Notes: generated from the sequence alone by a model not told the origin. Counted from the first letter of the stretch, positions 1-5,261 are shown. The stretch: 7,006 bases of DNA from Bacillota bacterium (GCA_017556895.1 JAFYLX010000158.1:1-7006), one strand, 5' to 3'. Numbers and translations are program-made.

Positions 1-2
1 AA

Positions 3-584
3 GGCGACTTCTCTGAAAAAGCTGATTTAAAAGTTACTATCGATGCTGGAACGACTGTAGAGGTTGAATTCGAAGTGGTAAACTCTTACAAGATAGACCT
101 TGAAACTGTTGGAAGCGGCGATGTTGTAATCGTCAAGGGCAATGATTATGTAGCAGATGGCGGTTCAATATATGAAGACGAATACTACGTATTAATCGCC
201 AAGGCTGAAGAAGGCTGGATGATTGCTGACCTTGAGGGATGGAATCTAATCGACAACGGAGTTTACATGAAAAAAGTAAGCAAAATTGATGGAGACCAGA
301 CTGTCGTAGTAGAGTTCATCAAGATAGATGATGACGAGGGCGATGAAGGTGACGATCCTGGTGATGAGCCAGGAGGAGAAGGCGGCGACTCCGGCGATAT
401 CCCTAATGAACCAGGAGATAGCGGCGACGGAGACAACCCAGGCGACAAACCACAAAATTCAGAAACACCGGAAACAGGCGACAAAGCTATGAGCACATCA
501 CTACTTCTAGTAATGATGATGGTAAGCGTGTTTGCTATGGTAACGGGGAAGAAGATATACGGCAGACTAGTTAAAATTGAATAG
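3..584 (+). CDS. Sortase-anchored surface protein with InlB-like repeats, C-terminal part only
   Basis: The frame is already open at base 3, so this is the C-terminal 193 residues of a longer protein; the GTG at 75 is an internal valine codon. The visible protein begins with the end of one repeat (VTIDAGTTVEVEFEVV). A second unit of roughly 80 residues follows, up to about base 326, and ends the same way (KIDGDQTVVVEFIKI). The pattern 'adGgsiy...vlIaKAeeGW' resembles the beta-rich InlB B-repeat / bacterial repeat families of Gram-positive adhesins. Next is a linker of about 45 residues rich in Asp, Gly, Glu and Pro (about 327-461), of the kind that spans the wall. The C-terminal sorting signal comes last: TPETGD (465-482), a hydrophobic stretch (STSLLLVMMMVSVFAMVTG) and a basic tail (KKIYGR). 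The protein is therefore probably exported, cut by a sortase between Thr and Gly, and fixed to peptidoglycan. Its ligand is unknown. The Leu of LPxTG is replaced by Thr. Confidence 0.85.
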   Translation, partial: GDFSEKADLKVTIDAGTTVEVEFEVVNSYKIDLETVGSGDVVIVKGNDYVADGGSIYEDEYYVLIAKAEEGWMIADLEGWNLIDNGVYMKKVSKIDGDQTVVVEFIKIDDDEGDEGDDPGDEPGGEGGDSGDIPNEPGDSGDGDNPGDKPQNSETPETGDKAMSTSLLLVMMMVSVFAMVTGKKIYGRLVKIE

Positions 585-640
585 TGACAGATACTCACGC
601 TAAAGTACCTAAAGGATTATCGCTAAATTAAAGACTTAAT

Positions 641-681
641 AGGCCTCCTATGATAAAATACAAAATCATGGGAGGCCTTTT
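641..681 (+). terminator. Rho-independent terminator hairpin that also sequesters the next gene's RBS
   Basis: A 14-bp stem (641-654 with 665-678, one G-U pair at 649/670) closes a 10-base loop and is followed by a short T run (678-681). It lies 56 bases after the stop of the surface-protein gene and most simply terminates that transcript. The T run is short for a strong terminator. The right arm contains GGGAGG (670-675), the only good Shine-Dalgarno sequence for the ATG at 685. Any read-through RNA would therefore carry a paired ribosome binding site. Confidence 0.75.
649..654 (+). promoter_or_regulatory. Candidate -10 element (TATGAT) inside the terminator stem
   Basis: TATGAT differs from the consensus -10 by one base and would place a transcription start near 661, within the hairpin loop. 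RNA starting there would lack the left arm and would leave the Shine-Dalgarno GGGAGG free. I see no good -35 at the standard spacing (626-631 is AATTAA) and no TGn extension, so the promoter is weak or uncertain. Confidence 0.3.
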
Positions 682-684
682 AAT

Positions 685-1062
685 ATGGAAATAAGAACGA
701 AGATTAAAATATTAATATGTCTATGCATAACTTGTGCATTGCTGATTTGTATAGACTCATATTATAGAGAAAGCGACAACCCATATGAGAAAAGTGATTT
801 AGAAAGCCATATTGTGGCCGAGTCTGAAGAAAAAATTATGACTAAGAATGGAATTGTTACGATTTATGATGTAAAGAACCTAAAATTTGGAGATTATTAT
901 AAAATTTGTTATATGAATGGAGCAAATGGTTGGAATATATATCGAATTCCCAAAGAAAATCATGTTGAGTATGGAATTCCAACAGTTTTAAAGAAGGAAT
1001 GTGGATATGAAGTAACAATAAAACGTAAAGGTATAGATGATTTAATATATGTCATTTCTTAA
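685..1062 (+). CDS. Small membrane-anchored hypothetical protein (125 aa)
   Basis: I do not recognise this protein. The ATG at 685 is preceded by GGGAGG (670-675) with 9 bases of spacing. A basic start (MEIRTKIK) leads into a Cys-rich hydrophobic segment at about residues 8-24 (ILICLCITCALLICI). This is probably a signal anchor, because none of its cysteines sits in a proper lipobox (the -1 residue is not Gly, Ala or Ser). The remaining 100 or so residues are hydrophilic, with alternating charged and beta-prone stretches (GIVTIYDVKNLKFGDYYKI; CGYEVTIKRKGIDDLIYVIS), suggesting a small extracytoplasmic beta-rich domain. By eye it is more AT-rich than the surface-protein gene before it. The next gene follows after 41 bases on the same strand with no terminator between, so the two are probably co-transcribed. 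Confidence 0.7.
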   Translation: MEIRTKIKILICLCITCALLICIDSYYRESDNPYEKSDLESHIVAESEEKIMTKNGIVTIYDVKNLKFGDYYKICYMNGANGWNIYRIPKENHVEYGIPTVLKKECGYEVTIKRKGIDDLIYVIS

Positions 1063-1103
1063 GATAGATTAGACCAGGATGTATAAATGAGAAAGGGATT
1101 ATT

Positions 1104-1481
1104 ATGGAGTATTTGAACAGACTGCTTAATGTCATTATTATTGCATTATCTATTGTTGTTGTAATTTTTGCAACAAAGGTAATTATTGATATTAGAGGGA
1201 CTGGGGTAATTATGGAAGAAACATCGCCAGATGGCAAGTATGAAGTAATTGTTAGCAAAGAAAAGATTCCAGAGATCTTTGAGCGTTCTATAGATTTAAA
1301 TACTATTGAGTTATACGAAAAGAAAAGTGGACGACTTATTTCTTATTTTGAAAACGAAATGGAGACACTTACGGATTGTACGGATATTGAATTTGTGTGG
1401 TTAGAAGATGGTATTCTTGTTAAAATGAAAGGCGGTGTTTGGCTTGAATTAAGTTATGCGGAGTGTTTCTTGCCATTCTAA
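1104..1481 (+). CDS. Small membrane-anchored protein with an SPDGKY motif (125 aa)
   Basis: The ATG at 1104 follows an AAAGGG-type ribosome binding site at 1093-1097. Residues about 8-28 (LNVIIIALSIVVVIFATKVII) form one membrane segment. The soluble part begins with EETSPDGKYEVIVSKEK, a phrase also found at the start of several small Firmicutes envelope domains and in beta-propeller blades. It continues through TIELYEKKSGRLISYFE and FVWLEDGILVKMKGG, whose strand-turn-strand pattern suggests a compact beta domain outside the membrane. I cannot name a family; resemblance to small DUF-type domains with an 'SP(D/N)GKY' opening is only an impression. It matches the preceding gene in length and architecture (one N-terminal anchor and a soluble domain of about 95 residues), but I see no convincing sequence similarity between them. 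Transcription ends at the hairpin just after the stop codon. Confidence 0.7.
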   Translation: MEYLNRLLNVIIIALSIVVVIFATKVIIDIRGTGVIMEETSPDGKYEVIVSKEKIPEIFERSIDLNTIELYEKKSGRLISYFENEMETLTDCTDIEFVWLEDGILVKMKGGVWLELSYAECFLPF

Positions 1482-1506
1482 AAATAGGGAAGCAAATGTG
1501 CTTCCC
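1481..1506. terminator. Bidirectional terminator between convergent genes
   Basis: A perfect 8-bp stem, GGGAAGCA (1487-1494) with TGCTTCCC (1499-1506), closes a four-base loop. Read on the minus strand it is followed by TATTTTT, a good U-tract for the gene ending at 1541. On the plus strand the following bases are C-rich, so termination of the gene ending at 1481 would be weaker. The hairpin lies between the two convergent stop codons. Confidence 0.8.
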
Positions 1507-1540
1507 CCTAGTTATTAGTTTGCACTCTCTATGGTATCAA

Positions 1541-2125
1541 TTATTTATTCTTTTTTGTAAACATTTTCTCAACTGTACCTACAAAAGCGAATATACATAT
1601 CATCATCACTGCTTTGAGGGTCCAAGAGTCTACGTGCAAAAAGATTGGGAACACCACCAAAATATACGCAATGTTGAATAAAATGCTTCTATCTGTCGTA
1701 CCTAGGAATTCTTGCGGTTCACCAAACAATAGCTGAAAGATTTGTAGACCATTGTCTTTCATATAGGCTTTGTAGTCCCTTCCTATTTCATCCTTGTAGG
1801 AAGCTAGTCCAGGCCTGCTTAGACATTGGCTCAAAGCCCTATCGTCCTTGAAGAACATATACACTATAGTTTCATTTTCTTTAGACGACATAACCTTATA
1901 GCACAGGAGTTCTTTGCTATAAAATTCAAGCAGGAAGTCAATTGACTTTTCCTTTAATTTCGAAATATCTGATTCTATACATTTGTCGAAATTATATTTC
2001 CATTCTAGGCAAGCGCCAACCTCTACGGCCTGTGCGAATTCTTCATCCACATATTGCTTAAGCTCAGGACGTTCAAGCATATAATACTGGTTTAAGTTTA
2101 GGTATACGACGTTTATATCGTTCAT
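1541..2125 (-). CDS. Hypothetical protein with two C-terminal membrane segments, partner of the XRE regulator (194 aa)
   Basis: I do not recognise the family. The ATG at 2125-2123 has the Shine-Dalgarno AGGTGA (2138-2133) 7 bases upstream, overlapping the stop codon of the regulator gene, so translation of the two is probably coupled. Residues 1-146 are soluble, acidic and mixed (MNDINVVYLNLNQYYMLERPELKQYVDEEF; the central ENETIVYMFFKDDRALSQCL looks like beta strand followed by helix). Two hydrophobic segments follow at about 147-165 (SILFNIAYILVVFPIFLHV) and 168-186 (TLKAVMMICIFAFVGTVEK), ending in the basic tail MFTKKNK. With both termini cytoplasmic, the N-terminal domain would face the same side as the regulator's DNA-binding domain. 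Membrane sensor, modulator or effector are all possible roles. The 12-base spacing and conserved strand argue that it works with the regulator. Confidence 0.75.
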   Translation of the reverse strand: MNDINVVYLNLNQYYMLERPELKQYVDEEFAQAVEVGACLEWKYNFDKCIESDISKLKEKSIDFLLEFYSKELLCYKVMSSKENETIVYMFFKDDRALSQCLSRPGLASYKDEIGRDYKAYMKDNGLQIFQLLFGEPQEFLGTTDRSILFNIAYILVVFPIFLHVDSWTLKAVMMICIFAFVGTVEKMFTKKNK

Positions 2126-2132
2126 CTTCTAA

Positions 2133-2138
2133 TCACCT
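2133..2138 (-). promoter_or_regulatory. Ribosome binding site overlapping the upstream stop codon
   Basis: On the minus strand TGAGGTGATT covers the TGA stop of the XRE gene (2140-2138) and supplies AGGTGA at 7 bases from the ATG at 2125. This overlap points to translational coupling and supports the chosen start of the downstream gene. Confidence 0.7.
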
Positions 2139-2692
2139 CATATTACAAACAAAAATCCATAGTAAACTAGTGCTAGCACTACTGCAAAAACCGTAGCGGA
2201 CATTGCGGGCGCTTTTAACTGGACTTGTACTTTTAGCTGTATTACTTTTGTGGCAGCCAGAATTATTGCTATACCATAGAGCGGATTCTCAATAAATCCT
2301 TCAAGGTAGGAAATACTGTCGCCAAGGAATAGCTTGGACATTACCGGTATTGCAAACATACCTACAATGAGACATTTAGTCCAGTCACTTTTTAGAATCA
2401 GTTTGATGTCGGATAAGACTATTCCAATGTAATCTTTAATAGTAAGTTTGCCATCTGCTGCGAGCTTTCTCGCCGCGAATTCTCTAAAATGCTGGAATTC
2501 GTCATCGGACATTAGGCTATCTATGGTGACGCCGAAAAGTTCTGATATTTCTTTTAAACTGTCAATACTTGGGTAGCTTTTGCCGTTTTCCCACTTTGAG
2601 ACAGCGGTTCTGGTTACAAAAATCTTTTCTGCAAACTCATCCTGAGTTAGCCCTGCACCCTCTCTTAATTTCTTGATATTGTCGCTGAACAT
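2138..2692 (-). CDS. XRE-family transcriptional regulator with a C-terminal membrane domain (184 aa)
   Basis: Residues about 6-61 form a classic Cro/C1-type helix-turn-helix. The visible marks are IKKLREGAGLTQDEFAEKI, then the recognition-helix region VTRTAVSKWENGKSYPSIDSL and the closing helix KEISELFGVTIDSLM. A charged linker (62-103) leads to three predicted membrane segments at about 105-123, 134-152 and 164-184. The protein is thus a membrane-tethered DNA-binding protein, an architecture common among Firmicutes XRE regulators of unknown signal. The start is well supported: AAAAGGGG ends 8 bases before the ATG, and the HTH begins at the usual distance from the N-terminus. A consensus-like promoter with a perfect inverted repeat over its -10 lies upstream, which suggests autoregulation. 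It probably also controls the divergent genes at 2918-4167. The ligand or stimulus is unknown, and no kinase or peptide-sensing domain is visible. Confidence 0.88.
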   Translation of the reverse strand: MFSDNIKKLREGAGLTQDEFAEKIFVTRTAVSKWENGKSYPSIDSLKEISELFGVTIDSLMSDDEFQHFREFAARKLAADGKLTIKDYIGIVLSDIKLILKSDWTKCLIVGMFAIPVMSKLFLGDSISYLEGFIENPLYGIAIILAATKVIQLKVQVQLKAPAMSATVFAVVLALVYYGFLFVI

Positions 2693-2739
2693 ATATAAAT
2701 CCCCTTTTGTTAAAGTTAAACATATCGATGTCCTGTGTT

Positions 2740-2760
2740 TTGTTATTTTAATTATAACAA
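2740..2760. promoter_or_regulatory. Candidate operator: perfect 7-bp inverted repeat over the XRE promoter
   Basis: TTGTTAT (2740-2746) and ATAACAA (2754-2760) form a perfect 7-bp inverted repeat with a 7-base spacer. The half-site centres are about 14 bp apart. The repeat covers the -10 TATAAT (2756-2751, minus strand). A dyad placed there is a natural site for repression by the gene's own product. Assignment to this regulator is inference. Confidence 0.45.
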
Positions 2761-2778
2761 TATGTGAGAAAAAGTCAC
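2751..2778 (-). promoter_or_regulatory. Promoter of the XRE operon
   Basis: On the minus strand GTGACT (2778-2773, four of six matches to TTGACA) is followed after 16 bases by a consensus TATAAT (2756-2751). This predicts a transcription start near 2744 and a leader of about 50 bases before the ATG at 2692. Confidence 0.6.
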
Positions 2779-2825
2779 GCGACTAATATTCACGTTGCCA
2801 GATATCTATTAAACTGCGCATACAA

Positions 2826-2855
2826 TGGACGGAGTTGTATATCATATGGTACAAT
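2826..2855 (+). promoter_or_regulatory. Candidate extended -10 promoter for the 2918-4167 pair
   Basis: TGG precedes TACAAT (2850-2855), giving an extended -10 of the TGn type. A weak -35 (TGGACG, 2826-2831) lies 18 bases upstream. The predicted start is near 2862, about 55 bases before the ATG at 2918. Confidence 0.45.
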
Positions 2856-2865
2856 ATTCCAACAG

Positions 2866-2883
2866 TAGGCATGAATCTGCCTA
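2866..2883 (+). promoter_or_regulatory. Small hairpin or dyad in the 5' leader
   Basis: TAGGCA (2866-2871) and TGCCTA (2878-2883) form a perfect 6-bp inverted repeat with a 6-base loop, just after the predicted transcription start and 15 bases before the AAAGGAGG. No T run follows, so it is not a terminator. It could be a 5' stabilising hairpin or a second operator. Confidence 0.35.
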
Positions 2884-2917
2884 ACACAAATCGGTTGTAA
2901 AGGAGGCTTAATGCAAA

Positions 2918-3445
2918 ATGAAAACCATTGCGAAGAGAATTATTTGTGTAGCATTAGTCGTTGTTTTGATCATATGCGGACTTTTTGTAAACGGAAATAT
3001 TGGGATTTCAGAAAATAAAATAGTCTCTGATATTCGTAATATGCAATATATTGATGACAGCTGGGTGATAGAAGGAAACGCTACAGATGATATGGCGGCC
3101 TATATTTGCTATCCAGAAGACAAAAGTGATTTTGTTTTTTCTGTATATCTTAACCATCCGGGACTGTCATTTGGATACTTTTTCCGTTATGGTGGTGCCC
3201 TTGCTGCTATTGAAGAAGGAATTTTGGAGCTCGAGCCACAATTAGATGAATATGAAGCAAGTGCATATATTTCGATGAACACCAAGAAGGCAGAAAAGCT
3301 TAAAATCGACAATGGTACAGAGATTAAGGTAATCGATATTGACAGTCAAAAGCCTTTTGCTATTGTCCTGCCAGATGATGCTGGGGCTATCAGCTTCTAT
3401 GATGTAGATGGAAATCTGATTGAATGCGTTAAAGAAACGATGTAG
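2918..3445 (+). CDS. Signal-anchored extracytoplasmic protein of unknown function (175 aa)
   Basis: I do not recognise this family. The N-terminus MKTIAKR followed by IICVALVVVLIICGLFV (about residues 8-24) is a signal peptide or signal anchor. The cysteine at LIICG lacks a small residue before it, so a lipoprotein is unlikely. The rest is an acidic soluble domain of about 150 residues. It includes NMQYIDDSWVIEGNATDDMAA, an aromatic stretch (NHPGLSFGYFFRYGG), and a C-terminal beta-like part (NGTEIKVIDIDSQKPFAIVLP, then ISFYDVDGNLIECV). It probably sits outside the membrane. AAAGGAGG ends at 2906, 11 bases before this ATG and only 4 before an out-of-frame ATG at 2911. The start is nevertheless chosen because it alone gives a signal sequence and a long frame. 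The YcxB-like gene begins 8 bases after its stop, so the two form an operon. Confidence 0.75.
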   Translation: MKTIAKRIICVALVVVLIICGLFVNGNIGISENKIVSDIRNMQYIDDSWVIEGNATDDMAAYICYPEDKSDFVFSVYLNHPGLSFGYFFRYGGALAAIEEGILELEPQLDEYEASAYISMNTKKAEKLKIDNGTEIKVIDIDSQKPFAIVLPDDAGAISFYDVDGNLIECVKETM

Positions 3446-3453
3446 GGGATGGT

Positions 3454-4167
3454 ATGAATACAATAACTATTGAATCTAAAACAAAACTAAATTCTTTGGA
3501 ATATGATGTTATTTATACGATTTTTTCCGGCAGAAAAAAGATGCTAAAAGGTAAATTAATACCTACTTATGAGGCCATGAAAAGACGAGATGTTCCTAGG
3601 GCGTTATTGTGTATTTTAACCCTATGGTATTTATGGGACAGCATATTCATACCTCATTTAGTTACTAGAGGCGGCTTGACTTTTCTAGTATTTTTCTTAG
3701 CGGTGCTCTTGGTTTGTAATCTGATTATAAAGAATCGCTATAAAAAGATGTTTGAAGGAAAAGAGTATCACTACAAATTTACTTTTGATCAAAATGGAAT
3801 TGATGTAAAGAATTACGAAGCAGGAACAAAATATTTTTCTTGGGAGACGGTTCAGGGAAGCTATGTTATAGATGATCTAATCGTGTTCCTTACTGAAGAA
3901 CCTAAGGGATTTTTGTTCATTAGAAAAACAGATGAACTTGAAAAAGAAATCATTGATTACATAACAGCGATAGGAAAGCTAGAAAAAATACATTACTTAG
4001 ACAATGTAGATGGAATTCTAAAACTCCAGAGCGTACCCACAAAAAGGGTAAAGAGAACCAGAGTTGTAAAAAACATTATGACTGTTATCTTTATCATAGC
4101 AATATTAATCTTAGACTATTACGGGACAGGGTACATAATATATAGCCGATTATTCCCAAGACCATAG
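3454..4167 (+). CDS. YcxB-like membrane protein with an extra C-terminal membrane segment (237 aa)
   Basis: The order of parts matches YcxB-like proteins of Firmicutes. There is a short N-terminal beta region (residues 1-40, ending in a basic MKRR), then two adjacent membrane segments at about 48-66 and 74-92. A cytoplasmic PH-like YcxB domain follows at about 104-165 (YHYKFTFDQNGIDVKN, then FSWETVQGSYVIDDLIVFLT and GFLFIRK). Unusually, the protein then has about 70 more residues with a basic patch (TKRVKRTRVVK) and a third strongly hydrophobic segment (about 207-223, IMTVIFIIAILILDYYG). The role of YcxB proteins is not established. The ribosome binding site AGGGGA overlaps the preceding stop codon, implying coupling to the 2918 gene. 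A strong bidirectional terminator follows. Confidence 0.75.
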   Translation: MNTITIESKTKLNSLEYDVIYTIFSGRKKMLKGKLIPTYEAMKRRDVPRALLCILTLWYLWDSIFIPHLVTRGGLTFLVFFLAVLLVCNLIIKNRYKKMFEGKEYHYKFTFDQNGIDVKNYEAGTKYFSWETVQGSYVIDDLIVFLTEEPKGFLFIRKTDELEKEIIDYITAIGKLEKIHYLDNVDGILKLQSVPTKRVKRTRVVKNIMTVIFIIAILILDYYGTGYIIYSRLFPRP

Positions 4168-4174
4168 CAAAAGA

Positions 4175-4236
4175 AACAAAAAACTCACGAAATCGCCAGC
4201 CTTATGGTGTGTTTCGTGAGTTTGTAGTTTTTTGTT
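4175..4236. terminator. Strong bidirectional terminator between convergent genes
   Basis: AAACTCACGAAA (4181-4192) pairs perfectly with TTTCGTGAGTTT (4212-4223). An inner CGCCA/TGGTG stem within the 19-base loop makes a long hairpin. On the plus strand it is followed by TTTTTT (4228-4233). On the minus strand the stem runs directly into TTTTTTGTTTCTTTT. It therefore serves both the YcxB-like gene ending at 4167 and phzF ending at 4292. Confidence 0.9.
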
Positions 4237-4291
4237 AGATTTTGGCGCAAGCCATTGCTTTTCGGTTGCGAGGCAAACTGCCGAGCGTGCC

Positions 4292-5179
4292 TTATAGCTT
4301 AATATCTCCTTCAGCAACCATTACGCCGCTGCCGCCAACCTTGATCTTGCAAGCGCCTTCAGCGTCAACATCAAGATGGGATAGGATAACTGATGGTCTT
4401 TCCATCTTTTCGCCCTGAACGAATCTGCAGTCGTCGCCAGCCTTAACGAAACCGTTAAGGTATCCGTAGTATGTAAGTGCGCCGTTGGAAGTACCAGTAG
4501 CAGCTTCTTCGTCGATATCATATAGAGGAGCGAAGTTTCTTACGTGGCAAGTTGTGCCTTCTTCTGCGTCAGTTGTGAAAGCGTGAACGCCAACAACTTC
4601 GTACTTTTCGGAAAGTTTTGATAATGCAGGGAAGTCAGGAGCGATAGCTTCTAAGTCAGCCTGAGATGCAACCGGCATCATAATGTCAGGAAGACCAGTG
4701 GAAACCATCTGAGGAAGTAAAGTTACGCCCTTTGCCTTCTGGTCAGCATAGTCAAGGCCCATGATCTTGTAAAGCTCAACTAAACCTTCTTCGTCTGCGA
4801 TTTCATTAATCTTAACTGGAGTAGCCATATCCATTAGAACGAAGCCGTTCTTAACGTCGATGTTTAGGTCGCCAGCTAATGTATGGTTGATATAGCTGTT
4901 GTTATCTTCGATATATCCTCCGTATAAAAGAGCCTTGAAAGAGCCGATTGTAGCGTGGCCACAAAGGTCAACTTCAGCAGCTGGAGTGAAATAACGAATG
5001 TTAAATTCCTTTTCATTGATGCGCTTAATGAAAGCAGTTTCGGAATAGCGAAGTTCTGCAGCAGTCTTAACCATCACTTCGTCAGTTGGGAAGTCTGCAC
5101 CTTCAGGAAGGATTACAACACCGGCAGGATTTCCGCCAAAAAGAGTTTCAGTAAAAGCATCTACAATATAAAGTTTCAT
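4292..5179 (-). CDS. PhzF-family isomerase/epimerase-like protein (295 aa)
   Basis: This is a full-length PhzF-fold protein (diaminopimelate-epimerase-like double hot-dog barrel), probably cytosolic. The N-terminal signature KLYIVDAFTETLFGGNPAGVV is followed by YSETAFI, whose Glu47 corresponds to the catalytic acid of PhzF. DLCGHATIGS (71-80) and EEAATGTSNGAL (ending near 235) line the active-site cleft in the family. Known relatives include the phenazine isomerase PhzF, but most homologues, such as the YddE type, have no known substrate. There are no phenazine genes here, so the substrate cannot be inferred. The start at 5179 is chosen over the longer one at 5212. AGAGGAGG (5197-5190) lies 10 bases upstream of 5179, the family begins 'MKLY.VDAF', and no ribosome binding site precedes 5212. 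A near-consensus promoter lies upstream, so it is probably monocistronic. Confidence 0.92.
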   Translation of the reverse strand: MKLYIVDAFTETLFGGNPAGVVILPEGADFPTDEVMVKTAAELRYSETAFIKRINEKEFNIRYFTPAAEVDLCGHATIGSFKALLYGGYIEDNNSYINHTLAGDLNIDVKNGFVLMDMATPVKINEIADEEGLVELYKIMGLDYADQKAKGVTLLPQMVSTGLPDIMMPVASQADLEAIAPDFPALSKLSEKYEVVGVHAFTTDAEEGTTCHVRNFAPLYDIDEEAATGTSNGALTYYGYLNGFVKAGDDCRFVQGEKMERPSVILSHLDVDAEGACKIKVGGSGVMVAEGDIKL

Positions 5180-5189
5180 TTTAAGGTCG

Positions 5190-5197
5190 CCTCCTCT
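5190..5197 (-). promoter_or_regulatory. Ribosome binding site that decides the phzF start
   Basis: AGAGGAGG on the minus strand, 10 bases before the ATG at 5179. It falls inside the reading frame of the longer candidate beginning at 5212, which argues that the longer version is not made. Confidence 0.8.
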
Positions 5198-5227
5198 TAA
5201 GTCATTTATCACAATTTCTACTCATTA

Positions 5228-5256
5228 TTTACGAAAAAATGTGGTATAAATATATA
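5228..5256 (+). promoter_or_regulatory. Candidate promoter of the copper ATPase gene
   Basis: Two overlapping readings exist. One is an extended -10, TGG plus TATAAA (5245-5250), without a good -35. The other is TTTACG (5228-5233) and TATATA (5251-5256) with a 17-base spacer. Both put the start at about 5257-5263, immediately before the palindrome at 5264-5284 and about 55 bases before the ATG. Confidence 0.4.
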
Positions 5257-5261
5257 GTACA

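Larger units (their letters stand above)
2820..2899. repeat. Alternating TACAA/TTGTA half-sites upstream of the 2918 gene
   Basis: Four five-base elements alternate in orientation: TACAA (2821-2825), TTGTA (2835-2839), TACAA (2850-2854) and TTGTA (2895-2899). The first pair extends to six bases (ATACAA at 2820-2825, TTGTAT at 2835-2840). The second and third flank a CATATG palindrome and overlap the predicted -10. Half-sites of the TACAA/TTGTA kind occur in known XRE operators, for example the B. subtilis PBSX repressor site as I recall it. Short AT-rich words also recur by chance, so this is only a candidate operator set. Confidence 0.35.

Noticed and set aside
263..598. Minus-strand open frame of 111 codons rich in Ser and Pro
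   Set aside because: It is the antisense of the Asp/Gly/Glu/Pro linker of the surface protein. Its low-complexity Ser-Pro composition follows directly from the GGCGAC-like codons on the plus strand, and no ribosome binding site was seen.
598..627. CGCTAAA repeated at 598 and 621
   Set aside because: Two copies of a seven-base AT-rich word with no other structure; not distinguishable from chance.
1463..1681. Plus-strand open frame of 72 codons across the convergent terminator
   Set aside because: It begins inside the previous gene, crosses the terminator hairpin and runs antisense to the 1541-2125 gene; no ribosome binding site or domain.
2773..2784. AGTC/GACT inverted repeat at the -35 of the XRE promoter
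   Set aside because: Only four base pairs with a four-base loop; too short to call.
2911..3018. A 35-residue frame starting at ATG 2911, only 4 bases after AGGAGG, containing four cysteines
   Set aside because: It overlaps the start of the 2918 gene in another frame. Spacing from the ribosome site is too short, and the peptide has no leader or recognisable motif, whereas the 2918 frame gives a clear signal sequence. It is most likely chance, although the unusual spacing might affect expression of the 2918 gene.
5180..5212. N-terminal extension of the PhzF protein by 11 residues
   Set aside because: The extension encodes the Shine-Dalgarno itself and lacks its own ribosome site; the family starts at the MKLY methionine.
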